DNA from: Guillardia theta CCMP2712
Lineage: Eukaryota; Cryptophyceae; Pyrenomonadales; Geminigeraceae
Length of the DNA: 64,000 nt
Assembly (NCBI RefSeq): GCF_000315625.1
Contig: NW_005434569.1
Span: forward strand, 89,349-153,348
Reading direction: 5' to 3'
Positions 51,532 to 64,000 of this stretch are shown here, piece after piece. The translations under genes and the position numbers were made by a program. Position 1 is the first letter of the stretch. Every line of letters starts with the position of its first letter. Below the pieces are notes generated by a model that worked only from the letters and a program-made list of their open reading frames with translations, ran no database searches and was not told where the DNA came from.

Positions 51532-52767
51532 GTACCCGGTTCCATCAAACTCATCATCACCATCCTTGCTTGTTGGCACATGACTGAGGAAAGTTGGTCG
51601 GAACCAGAGCCTGCATATCCACGCTGCTAAAGGAATGGCGGATAATGCCCTGTTCTGCTTCCGTCATATCTTTATACCTTCAAGCCACAGTCATCAAGTT
51701 TTATTCTGTTATGCATGATTCAAATAAAATCCAATTGTCTCCAGCAAATGTAGAACTCAGTCGGATCAACATCGAGGTAGATGGGAAGCTGTGTACGGTT
51801 GCCGCTCGCAAGACATCCACTGCTGACATATCATAAGCTATCGTGATCGCATCCATGAGCTCATGAACTGGGAGGCCTATTGACTACAGGCTTTGAGATG
51901 CCTGTGACTGCATTATTATGTATTATCGTAAAATTTCCTCATATGCTATCATCATCTGGAGTCACATTGATGAATTGGATGACCTTCAGTCAGAGACTCG
52001 GTGCTCTGACAGCAAGATTTTATTGTCTGTTCCTCCCGTGTTTATCAAATTACCCTCATCCCCCCTCATACAAAACTGACTAGGCGTGTCAAACTCTTTG
52101 CGGCCTCACTGACTCACTGAGACTCTTCTTACACTGCATTTCTGGAGGTTTTCCAACATGAATATGACACGCTGGCCGTGAAATGAAAGGAATGTACCCA
52201 TGGTGTGTACAGCAGACCTGGCAGTGATCATATAGACATCCTGCCATGTTTCAGCCCGACAAACAGTCCTTTTACTACGTTTCGCACCGAAAATCACTGT
52301 GAAGGGCTAGAAAGCGACATATGAAGCATTGCCATTCATGTCTGAGGCATGGCCTACTGGTTAGAACCGATAGAGATGATCGGAAGGCACTCTAAACCTG
52401 AATTAATGGAACTCATGCCTCATGAGCATAGGCATAATGCAGACCAGCTAATCGATTTTTTGCCTTCTAAATCCTTTCAGCAAATATTTTTATTCGAATC
52501 GAATTTAATCACTGCGCGTTCCGCAACACAAATGGCGCCGCGGCCAGGCAGTTCAGCAATGACTACTCAAATACGAAGGCATCAATGCGATAGCTCTCTA
52601 CAAAATTCATACGCTATGTATGCTCTACGAACAATACAACGAGAAAAAATCATCTAGAAACACAACAGACCTCGATATAATAAGAGGGAAAGAGAATGAG
52701 ATTCGCAAACAATAGGAACAACGTCAAAAAAGTACTAACAAATGAGTATGGACTAGAGCTGAGGAAA
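51532..52767. other. AT-rich intergenic stretch without supported genes
   Basis: Only short spurious frames. The right target duplication lies at 51532-51536. I see no domain, tRNA cloverleaf or clear repeat. Confidence 0.5.
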
Positions 52768-53052
52768 CGGAGGGAGACAGGGAGAGGGATGGGAGGGAGG
52801 ATGCAGGTGTAGAGAGGGGCAGGAGGGGCTAAGGGGAGGAGTTGTGACGGAGGAAGTGCAGGTTGCGAGGAGGAGTTGAAGTCAAGAAGCGACGAAAGAA
52901 GGGAGAAGAAAGGGTGAAGGAGCGGTGAGGCGACGGAGGGAGACAGGGAGAGGGATGGGAGGGAGGATGCAGGTGTAGAGAGGGGCAGGAGGGGCCAAGG
53001 GGAGGAGTTGTGACGGAGGAAGTGCAGGTTGCGAGGAGGAGTTGAAGTCAAG
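52768..53052. repeat. Two 119-bp purine-rich direct repeats
   Basis: Copies at 52768-52886 and 52934-53052, almost identical, separated by 47 bp. Each contains GGGAGACAGGGAGAGGG and ends GTTGAAGTCAAG. A related but diverged purine block occurs at 53740-53820. Confidence 0.9.
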
Positions 53053-53136
53053 CCGCTGTACAGAGTCCAATGGAATTGATTGTTGATACTTTAAAAAGGT
53101 CGCCAGTTTGTTCACAGAAGTACATCTATACATTTA

Positions 53137-53264
53137 TGATTCGCACCAGGATCTCATCTCTAGAATCCGATCGATGCGCTGCTGTCACAATTAAAGTGTG
53201 TTCAAATTACAATCTCTCAAAATAAACTCCCTTGGACAAGGCACTGTACCATCAATGCAGCGTC
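53137..53264. repeat. Dispersed repeat, copy 2
   Basis: Partner of 44577-44704. The two sit on either side of the gypsy insertion, about 8.4 kb apart, in the same orientation. Confidence 0.85.
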
Positions 53265-56200
53265 TCCCTCAGGTTTCCCGCCACCCAAGGCGATGGCTTC
53301 CCGCCATCGCCCTAAACAAAGTGAAACAAACAGTACAGCCGAACATACATACAGAGTACGAACCAACAAACGAACGAACAGCACAGACAAACAAACAAAC
53401 ATACATGAGGTACACACAAACGAACAAACAAACTTACCCTGCAAATTTCAAAATTTGTCAGCAGAGAGTTCGGATGTGTGAAATTATTTTGTAATCAAAA
53501 GCAATGGGTCATGGGCACGCATGTCGCGCCAACGATGATCTTCTCCTGGGGTTGCAACACGATAAGCCAACGATCAGCTGCTTTGAGAGGCATTGAAACT
53601 CAATCGAGATGAGCGGGAAGCCTCAGCCTTATGGTTGCGAGAAAGGCACCACACTGACCATTTCGGATAAGGGAAGCGTGGGAAGAAGTGTGCTGTTGCG
53701 AGAAGGATACAACACTGAGGAAGGGAGATGGAAGCTTGAAGGAGAGATGAGACGACAGAGAGAGGAAGGGAGAGGGATGGGATCCAGGCGCAGCCGGAGG
53801 AAGCAGGAAGGTTGCAGCCTGCGAAAGACGAATGTTGCCATCTAAGCTTGCGTGTGTCTGAAGTAATGGATGGCAGTTGTCTGGAGGCAGGTAGATGTTT
53901 CGCGCTGTCTCGTATTTTTCATTGAGTTGCTTCAAAGTAGCAATGTTTCTGATGGCACCATGTGCATGTGGCTGATAAGTAAAGCCTTGTAACATGATTC
54001 TGACAAGCAAGAATGCATTTATTGGGTTTATACAGAGAAGTACGGTAATTAGTGTAAATTTCCCCCGGCATTCAAGTCCAGCCTTCAACTATAATACTTG
54101 AAAGAACAGGAGAAAACTCCACGGCAATTGGATCACATGAGAGATGACTCTGAGAGAACGAATAGTGCAGCTCATGAGAGTTGTTTTTTAAAATCAACTG
54201 CAGTGCGACAGACGAATCTGGCGATCTCAATCATGATTCAGCTTTTATGTGGCTGATGCATTCGCTGGCAGAGAGCTAACCTTGTCTGGAGGCAGCTGAT
54301 GTCTCATGCTTTCTTCATCTTTGTTTGCCTATTCGACTAGTTGCTGGTAAAGCTACATGTATGACCATTATGTGCACGATGCCAGGCTCAGTACCCGGCA
54401 TCGTGGCTTGTGGCTTTGTTAAGCAGCCACAAGCACATGAATGTACAGAATTACATGGCGATGAGCATTGGCACGTAAGACGAATCTAACCAGCAAGGAT
54501 GTGATGATTTGGCTTTATTGAAGCTATCCTGAGAATGAAGAAGTTGCACGCTATCACATGCATAGTTCCATGCTAGAGTTTATGACGTGCAAGTTCCTTA
54601 TTTCATGAAATGAATGTCACGAACAGAGAGAGAGTCACATACATCTGCATACAATGTGCAAGCTTCATTGGTGACGACACTTTCTTTTGGCGTTCACCTG
54701 ATTCAAATCCATCGCAAACAAAGAACAGCAACAGCAAGTATCTTCAAATCTGCTTCACTTTTATCCCACGTAGGATTCTGGTACCAGGATGCTAGGGTGG
54801 CAACGCAACAAGGAGGGTCGCACTTCCTTCAAATTTTCGAAGGTTGCTTCTCTCATCGCACTCTGGTCCATTTTCCTCATGTTTTCCTTCTCAAAGTGTG
54901 AAAATAGCTTATATAAAATAAGATACACCATCATCGAGGCGTCTCAGTGCAAACACAAGAAGGCAAGTCACATGCGTGTTGGGATAATGTAGGCATGCAT
55001 ATTTGAATGCTTGCCGCTCAAAACAATATTTGATGCATACTTACACAAGATCAAGATCAAGAAAGCAAAAATCATCATTGATGTACAATTACAACTATTC
55101 TCACCATGCTTGAAAGCTTCTTTGTATTCACTAGCAACTCAACGAACTCAGATTCAAATCTTCTCTTTCCTCTTGGAGTCCAAGGATGGTTCTCAACCAT
55201 TATGGATAGGTTCAAAGAGAAGTTTTCTATTCATCCACATGACAGTACACATAGATTCGAAGTATTTCACCATTCAAATTGGTTGTCGCGCGCGAGCAAG
55301 GGATCGGTTCGCCATCTCTTGCTTGGTCGAGGGAGGGGGGATTTGGGGAAAGTGAAGGCAAGGGGTGACCCCTACCCCCTTTTTCTATATTTCAAACTTG
55401 GAAAGCTGGGGGTGGAGGTGTCTTGTTTCCAATCACCTACCCTCGCATTCCCAAGAGAACCTTCGGTTAAAATGGGGGTACTCATGCGTGTAAATTCAAA
55501 CCAACCGTTTCTTGGGTCAGGGGGGTGGAACACAGTTCACCATCACCCTGAAATCGCCTTAAAAGCGTATTAGAACTGTACGAGGAGCTCGAGATCCGGT
55601 ACTAAACAGGCTCCAAGAACAGACTCAATTTGCCTTGTCTACCCCCCTGAAAGGTCCTCACAATCACAAACGGGGTAGTGCTACCCTCCCCGACATTTGA
55701 TAGGGGAAAGGAGGGTAGTTTGAAGCAAATATGGGTGCTTCTGGACCCCAGACGGCAAGCTATGCCCCCCTCAGGACTAATTGGATCTGGCCCACTGGGC
55801 CAGCCTTTGTACCAGAAGCATTATTGAGTAATTCAAGATCATGACGTAATGGAGCCTCCGAGAATCGGACGGTCCGGGCTCGCCGGCGGGGCCTTGGTTT
55901 ACCGTTGAAGTTCCCAGTAACCTTCTCTCCACAGATGGTGACACAGTGGCAATGACACCCGAAGTAGTGACAGTGATAGCACCGACTGCAAGTTTCTGTA
56001 GCCGCGTGGTAATCATCTGAGTTATCACTAATGGCCGCGCAGGAAAGATATCAGGATACAGAGAACAAACGGAGGTGATAAGAGATTGGTATAGATGGTC
56101 AAGCTTGTTTACTTCAAGCAATCCAGTCTCACAGAGACCATACTGTGACACCTCGTTCTCCTTTCCCTGTCCCGGTGCAAATGCACGGTGCGCGGCCCCT

Positions 56201-57586
56201 CCTTTCTCTTCGTCGGTCCCTAAAACTAGTAGGGACTGCCTGGTCCTAGGAACTACCACTACCGGTACTCTACGCTTCTTATCTGCGATATGATTCTTCG
56301 ACCGGTCCGAGGCCTCCAGTTCCATTCTGGGGTCAAACCGCGTTGGTTTTCGCCCTATATCTTCAAGGGGGTGGTGCATGGGAAAATGGGGGTACACGGC
56401 ATGTGATTTGCGCAGGTTGAAATTCTGTACTGTTGAAATTCAAACCATATTCAAAACCGTGATTAAAAGTGATTTTGGAAGTTTAGCTTATCGTTTCTTG
56501 GTACCTTCTAAAATGTTTTAATTCTACACGCCTCCACCCACTACCCCAGCGCGTCTCCCCTCACCATTCTGCTCTCATGTCGCGAAGCTCTTCTCTGCCG
56601 ATCCTTGTCTTCAGTAGTGTTTGAGTTTTGTGCGAGCATGTTTGCCCAAGTTGCAGTCACTTGCAGCAGGTGAGCCTCATCAATATTTCTCTTCGTCCAA
56701 CCCGCTGTGCCGGTTGGTGAAAATGTTACAATGCCATAATCTGTTTTCAAAGTTTGGTTTGTTGAACGCATCCATTGTTGGGGACGAGTATACCACGAAC
56801 ACACACGAGCATGAAGAGACTCGAAAGTATTTTGGGAGAGGAAAAGGTGCAAATGAACTCATTACATCACACAGGTAGAGAGTTCTTCTGTGGATTGTTC
56901 ATTTTTTAATCGTTGTGAACAAGTAGCAAAAGCATGGCGATGTTGAAAACTAGGTTCTGAATGGTTGCAGCTGAAACGCATTACAAGATTCCAAGACCTT
57001 TATTCCACGAAGACCTTCATCTTCATGTACTGGATGGAATATCATATTTATGAGAGATGCTTCACTGTGCCACATGACTTATTCACATCATGTTTGAACT
57101 TCTCCGCCTTTGAATGATGCATCTCTTGTTGCATGACTTAAAAACCACTTTGTGAAGATGCATAGTCTTGTATATATCCATGTCCACATGCTCAAAGCCT
57201 TGCCACTTTGTGACAAACAATATTGAAAAATCTTGAAGACAGCAAACCCAACGGCACGGTGTTGGATGGCAGTGCACCTACAGCATGTGCTTCAATTCTG
57301 TTGTGCGCGCACCATATGCTATTGTGGCTGTCATTATCATTGACTGGAAGTCAGTGTCAATTTGCTGGTAGTTCGACATCCTGAGACAAATGCTTCGAAT
57401 GAATAATAAATGTCAAATCAGATATCACCTCCAACCTTGATTCTACATTCTGATTGCAACGCACAATGGATTCTTGCATGCAAGCTGACAAGCTCGAGAC
57501 TTGATCCCTGATATGATCTGAGGCTTAATTGGACGTCAACAGCTCCGCCATTAGGGAAGCAAAGCAAAGTTCATGCATTTCACCAA
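53265..57586. other. Repeat-rich gene-poor stretch
   Basis: ACAAAC/GAAC-type simple sequence occurs near 53320-53430. A G/C-run block at 55310-55700 resembles 43330-43700 and 61740-61960. A GC patch at 55855-55900 resembles 38645-38760. Short frames such as 56621-56878 look incoherent. No gene is supported. Confidence 0.45.
56323..56347. repeat. 25-bp inverted repeat, left arm
   Basis: Begins CATTCTGGGGTCAAACCG. Its exact reverse complement is at 58412-58436, about 2.06 kb away. Confidence 0.85.
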
Positions 57587-57778
57587 ATGTGCAAACATGC
57601 AAAGGACTTGAGTGAGGAGAGTTTGGAGAGAGGAGGGGAGATACTTCAACAAGAGCTTCGTGAGAGTCAAGTAATTGGCATATTTCAAAGATTCAAATAT
57701 CATCAAACTTTTTCTGAACGTGTGAAGCAACGATGTAACGAAGCGTACAGAAGACATGCCGAGGAGGGAGTCAAGTGA
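57587..57778 (+). CDS. Possible exon or gene remnant
   Basis: A 63-codon frame with protein-like composition and an amphipathic, charged pattern (SEESLERGGEILQQELRESQ, RFKYHQTFSERVKQRCNEAY). It ends at GTCAA|GTGAGATG, which would be a good splice donor. No upstream or downstream partner exon is convincing and no family is recognised. It may be a relic. Confidence 0.25.
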   Translation: MCKHAKDLSEESLERGGEILQQELRESQVIGIFQRFKYHQTFSERVKQRCNEAYRRHAEEGVK

Positions 57779-58411
57779 GATGTGATTGCGCCTTAATTAA
57801 ATGAACTCGTCATGATCTTACAGATATTATTATTCAGTTCACTTTTCAGATAAAGTACATTACTCTGAGGGCCCAGAAGTCTTGAAGAGAACATTGATGA
57901 TACGATTGACTTAGTCGTCGGACATGTAGGATGACGAACTCATGCAGACTGATCCACTCCTGCAAGATCACCAAGTAAGAATTTATGCTGGATTCTTGAT
58001 GCCAAGTGTACCTTGCGATCATCTTCTTACTCGGCAGTCTTTCACCTGTGCTCATGGTGGCAGCTCGCTGACCTTGCTGCTGTGCTCGCCCGGCGGCTCA
58101 GCATGACGGTGTGCGATTTGACGATGGGAATGATGGGGAGTGTTTCCCCACCCTCATCGACAGGGTGGGTCATCAAAATTGTTTTAGATGGTACAAAACA
58201 GCAGTTATAAACCGTTACTTAGTACAACTGCTTGTACTACGGATTCGAATAAACAATTCATTACCGTTAAAACAAATGGACACGCCAGTTCAAAATTTGA
58301 AGCACCCCTACCACTGATATTACCGAGCACCACCCCTCAAAAACGATGGGGTACACCACCACCGGTATCCTATGAGAACAGCATACGCATTCCTCTTTTG
58401 CGTTAATAAAG

Positions 58412-58436
58412 ACCAACGCGGTTTGACCCCAGAATG
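58412..58436. repeat. 25-bp inverted repeat, right arm
   Basis: Reverse complement of 56323-56347. The sequence between the arms has no ORF that could be a transposase. Confidence 0.85.
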
Positions 58437-59141
58437 TTCCGTACCTTGAGGGTTCCCTGAGCCTGCCAAGAGTCATAGCCGGGCTTGACATGACGAGGTC
58501 TTCGATTCCCATCCAACGCTCTCTGTGAAGTTGATATCATGAGCTGCCAGGCTCCCTTGACCTTGGAGGTGGTCGGCGACCGCATTCCTTGTCTGAGTCC
58601 TCCGCTAAGATGATCCGACTCAGTGATGATAGTACTGTCTTCTTTGATCAGACCCCTTGTTCTCCCATGTCCATGACTTCAGGGTGATACTTCCAATCTC
58701 CCCTTGAGCGTAGCTGCATATCCTGCCATGATGCTGCCATCCACGAGTCCTAGGTTCTTGCTGTCTTCTTCATGATTCGAAGTTCTCCTACGTAGTCCTT
58801 ATTGTAGCTGTTGCTGTCCCAGGCTCTCCAGGGGTGCATTCCGAGGCTCAGGCTAAGCATCTGTGCACCCAGTCGGAGCCACGCCGATGATTACTCAGTG
58901 GCCGCGATTCACGGTCCGAGGCCGCGTGAGGCCCCCGTGAAGCGGCTTGCTCCTATCAGGTGCCGCAGTGCTTCAATACAGCGCCGGGCGGCCCCGGTAG
59001 CCTGAGGCACGGTCAGACACAACTTGAACAGTCGGAGGTCAACATAACATCATGGGCATGCAGTGCCTGAGGCCGCGGGCTTCCGGAGTGAACTTGGAAC
59101 ACTCAGTGGCCCGAAATGATTCAGGGCCACCAAAAATATTT

Positions 59142-59626
59142 GGAACAACTTGAAAATTGAGGGGGTGATCGGCCTGAAATCTTTGTGTGTCACGCTCCTC
59201 CAAATTTCAAGTTGTTCCATATAGTTTGGAGCAAGTCCAACCTACATGGAACAACTTGAAAATTGAGGGGGTGATCGGCCTGAAATCTTTGTGTGTCACG
59301 CTCCTCCAAATTTCAAGTTGTTCCATATAGTTTGGAGCAAGTCCAACCTACATGGAACAACTTGAAAATTGAGGGGGTGATCGGCCTGAAATCTTTGTGT
59401 TTCACGCTCCCGGAGTCCAAATTTCAAGTTGTTCCATATAGTTTGGAGCAAGTCCAACCTACATTGAACAACTTGAAAATTGAGGGGGTGATCGGCCTGA
59501 AATCTTTGTGTGTCACGCTCCTCCAAATTTCAAGTTGTTCTATGTAGTTTGGAGCAAGTCCAACCTACATGGAACAACTTGAAAATTGAGGGGGTGATCG
59601 GCCTGAAATCTTTGTGTGTCACGCTC
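59142..59626. repeat. About 4.5-copy 106-bp tandem repeat with a hairpin in each unit
   Basis: Units start at about 59142, 59248, 59354, 59465 and 59571 (spacing 106, 106, 111, 106). Each complete unit contains GGAACAACTTGAAA and, about 55 bp later, its reverse complement TTTCAAGTTGTTCC, so each can form a stem-loop. The longer spacing comes from a CGGAGT-type insertion near 59411-59416. Confidence 0.93.
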
Positions 59627-59759
59627 CCATCGCAAGTCAGCTTTGATGCAGGCTTTGATGGCCATTATGGCCTTCACAGGCGTGGCTGGCCCTCCGAAGC
59701 TCAATCATGATGCATCGCCAATACGATATCAAATATCAAAATAAAGAATATCAATGTTG

Positions 59760-61130
59760 AAAGTTTCCCGCCACTGTGAACTCTGCGAAGCCGTACAGAT
59801 ATGAGGATGTGCAGCGTTTGACAGAGCAAGACAAGTCAGGTGGGCATTTATCTCTTTTTTTTTTCATCGAAATTATCACGGGAAGAGATCCAAATGACGT
59901 GTTCTTGATGCAGGTTGGAATGATTTGCAGCCTTTGGCAACTTGTATGAGATTGATGAATGGGTGAAGACTTTGGCAAGTGCCCAACCAATATTACAAAC
60001 CGGTATCCAGGAGTACGTAGACGTACCAGTAAGCCGCCCAGCATACAAAACTCTCGAGACAATGGCTGCATACGAAGGGGTTTTCGACACATCGCAGAAC
60101 TGTCCCGATGTGAAAAGGTTGTGACATGAAATGGGCACAAACAAAGATAAGTTCAGGACTCGGGAGTCAGTCAAGTCTAGGCAAAATATTGACATGGTCA
60201 TCTCACTGCATGGAAGAACATGCAAAACTGAAGGAAAAGCTCAACGGAAAGTTCTAAATGAACAGATACAGCGCATTTTAGCAGTCACGGTCGGAGCAGC
60301 TCGATGCTTGAAACAAAGATGATCCTCAATACAATCGAATGATGACAAGTAAGTCCCATGGTTCGTGAAGAATTCTTCATCCAATTCTTAAGGATGTGTT
60401 TGAACGATGAAACATTTTGCATATCACCAATTTCATCACACTGACTGATGCATCATGTAAATATTACTGGTGTGAACTTGCATCAGATTCTGTTCATCGG
60501 ATGAGCCGCTACCAAGCAGTTGATGTCACAGCAAACAAGAGAGCCGTTTTGAAGATGCTGATATTCCTGACCGTAGAGCATTCAAGATTTGGCCACATGT
60601 CACATGCTTCTTGGTTAATGCAGATACACCCTCGCCAGGCAAAAGATGGAACCCGTCTTCAGGATTACAGGGAGGTCGGTTGTGCTTGTACCCTGATTGT
60701 AACTCGTCTAATAAAGATATGATAACCTGAATGTGCAATTCTGTTTGTTGATTCACAGTGTTTGCGACTCGATTGCAATCATCGAGTGCTTGCTCTGTTG
60801 AACAAGGCACTCCTCTGTAGAGCCATGCGACAAGAACACTACAGTTGCACGGTAGCATTGCGACACCAAGACAGGATTGATCCGATGAACGTCTCATTTA
60901 TTGATACGCAAAGGCATCATCTGCACATTGTTTCATTTCTGACTAGGTTTCTGTGCAATCGAAATCCTTGTGAAAATATCATGACAGAGGAAAAATTTGA
61001 AGCGAAACGGAAAAATCATCGAAATATGATCATGGATATAGTGATTCATGATCAACAACGGTTCTCTACAGTCATCTATGCGGGCAGGAACAGTCATCTT
61101 CTGTGCAAACGTCTCTTCATGTATCGTTGA
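59760..61130 (+). other. Possible degenerate spliced gene
   Basis: Several plus-strand patches look protein-like: PYRYEDVQRLTEQDKSGG (about 59790-59845), LYEIDEWVKTLASAQP (about 59942-59989) and CLRLDCNHRVLALLNKALLC (about 60758-60817). The last has a TPR-like helix pattern and follows a CACAG acceptor-like site. The patches are in different frames, separated by stops, and I could not join them into one consistent exon chain. A decayed gene is as likely as an active one. Confidence 0.25.
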
Positions 61131-61266
61131 ACGGTTGAGTGCATGTAAGACTTGCCTCCATAGAAAGGTGAAGTGCATGAATCCTGACTGTAAGACTAGA
61201 AGAATTGAAAGCAAGTGATGACATGAGAACACATATCTAGACAGAAAAGTCGCTCAAGGTACAGCT

Positions 61267-61428
61267 GGATACAAATTTCTCACAAATCACAGTCATGCAT
61301 TTGAGCGCAACGTGCAACATACGGCAATTTGAATAAAGGGTCAATCAGGATACAAATTTCTCACAAATCACAGTCATGCATTTGAGCGCAACGTGCAACA
61401 TACGGCAATTTGAATAAAGGGTCAATCA
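61267..61428. repeat. 81-bp tandem duplication
   Basis: Two abutting identical copies, 61267-61347 and 61348-61428, each starting GGATACAAATTTCTC and ending GGTCAATCA. Confidence 0.95.
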
Positions 61429-62412
61429 GAGTTGATTCTGTTCAATGGTGTATCAATTATCAGTTCCTTACCTGATCATAAAGATTTCATCTTGTCTTCG
61501 AAGAATATTTGCAAGTACACCCGCGGATTGTTTGAACCAAGGGCACATATTCCATTGCAGGATGGATGATTCAAACCTTGGCCCAACCTGTAGAGTTGAG
61601 AAAGAAGCTCGATCATCTCTTACAGGTATGATATGAGATCTTCATCTCATTTCTATCTCAGTTGGGTTGGATTCGAAGTCTCTCAATATCAAGGTTCATC
61701 CTGGTGAGTCAGGAAGGCACCATTTCATCGCTTCTTGCTCGTCCAGGGAGAGGGGGCTTGGGGAATGAGAAATGGGGGTTACCCCCACCCCCTATTGTAG
61801 AGTTTCAAACTGGTTCAAAGGTGGGTAGTTGAGGGTGCTCCATACCCACCCCACCACCCAAAATGACTCAAACGGAGGGGTTCTCGGATCCGAAGGAGTC
61901 CCGCCTCCATCATACCCCCTCTCATTTGAATTGAATGGTTCAGGCCGACCCCACATACAGGCTTGCAGTTTTCTTATGTATGCCCATATGATTTGATCGG
62001 ACAGGCCCCAGGTTCAAGGGATGAAGCAATTCACCAGCATGCTTGAAGATTTTTCATGGAAGTGGGGTTATACTTGTACCGGATGTGTACAATACATAGG
62101 GGAGAACCCCGAATGGTACCAAAAGAGTACAAAAGTCACATGGTTCGGACTGTACTAACTGGTACCAAGAAATTGTACTCAAGAAGACCCTACCCCTGAA
62201 AAAGTCCTGCTTGGCTCTTCGTGATTTGAATTCGGAACACGTTCGGAAGACCCATCCCGCCCCCACATGAGGCGTGTTGTGCGTGGATTTGAATCTACCA
62301 CCCTCACCGCGAAACGTTTTAGAGCTCCAAGGTCAATTGAGAAAGGCAACGCTATGTCAGTAGAACCACCCTCCTCGTATCATCCGGAAGGGCTCTGTTC
62401 TGATCCTCTCCC
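61429..62412. other. Intergenic region with G/C-run repeat block
   Basis: 61740-61960 (GGGGTTACCCCCACCCCC and neighbours) resembles 55310-55700. No coding sequence is supported. The frame at 62267-62518 overlaps the start of the next gene and is probably a shadow. Confidence 0.45.

Positions 62413-64000
<1,588 letters not shown>

Noticed and set aside
59142-59626. CRISPR-like array
   Set aside because: Units are contiguous 106-bp repeats without unique spacers, in a eukaryotic context.

Overview
The window reads as nuclear DNA of a flagellated unicellular eukaryote. Spliced genes carry many very short introns (mostly 41-60 nt, one of 29 nt). The genes include an axonemal dynein heavy chain and a SPEF1/CLAMP microtubule-binding protein, and there are large LTR retrotransposons and many microsatellites. 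A fungal-type Zn2Cys6-plus-PAS regulator beside a TRPV-like channel and flagellar genes fits an alga or protist, for example a cryptophyte such as Guillardia. That assignment is inference; no rRNA, tRNA or organellar marker was seen.

Gene-rich left part (1-28.6 kb). (1) A nearly complete dynein heavy chain runs on + in 13 exons to 13544. I placed every splice junction and the exon lengths sum to a multiple of three. Several of its introns are made of different microsatellites. (2) An unrecognised multi-exon gene lies on the minus strand (13786-16118). (3) A Zn2Cys6/PAS transcription factor (17441-19054, +) is convergent with (4) an ankyrin/TRPV-like channel (19200-21776, -). (5) An RBBP6/Mpe1-like pre-mRNA 3'-end-processing factor (23027-27306, +, 10 exons) is convergent with (6) a ten-exon SPEF1/CLAMP gene (27403-28587, -). 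Gene 6 is invisible as a single ORF and was rebuilt exon by exon. Genes 1 and 6 belong to the cilium/flagellum.

Mobile right part (28.6-64 kb). A CCTCT satellite precedes a Ty1/copia element (29420-37924) with 427-bp LTRs, a reading-frame break before its reverse transcriptase, and a perfect palindrome where the primer-binding site should be. Next to it is a broken Cdc7-like kinase fragment. Two unrecognised convergent ORF groups follow (39.07-43.07 kb), possibly a DNA-transposon-like unit. A fully intact Ty3/gypsy chromovirus (44998-51531) has 635-bp LTRs differing by about two bases, a GTACC target duplication, an iMet-type primer-binding site and one uninterrupted 1682-aa Gag-Pol with a C-terminal chromodomain. 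From 51.5 to 62.3 kb I see mainly dispersed, tandem and inverted repeats with a few gene-like exon remnants. The window ends inside a gene of unknown function that carries 45 CAG codons.
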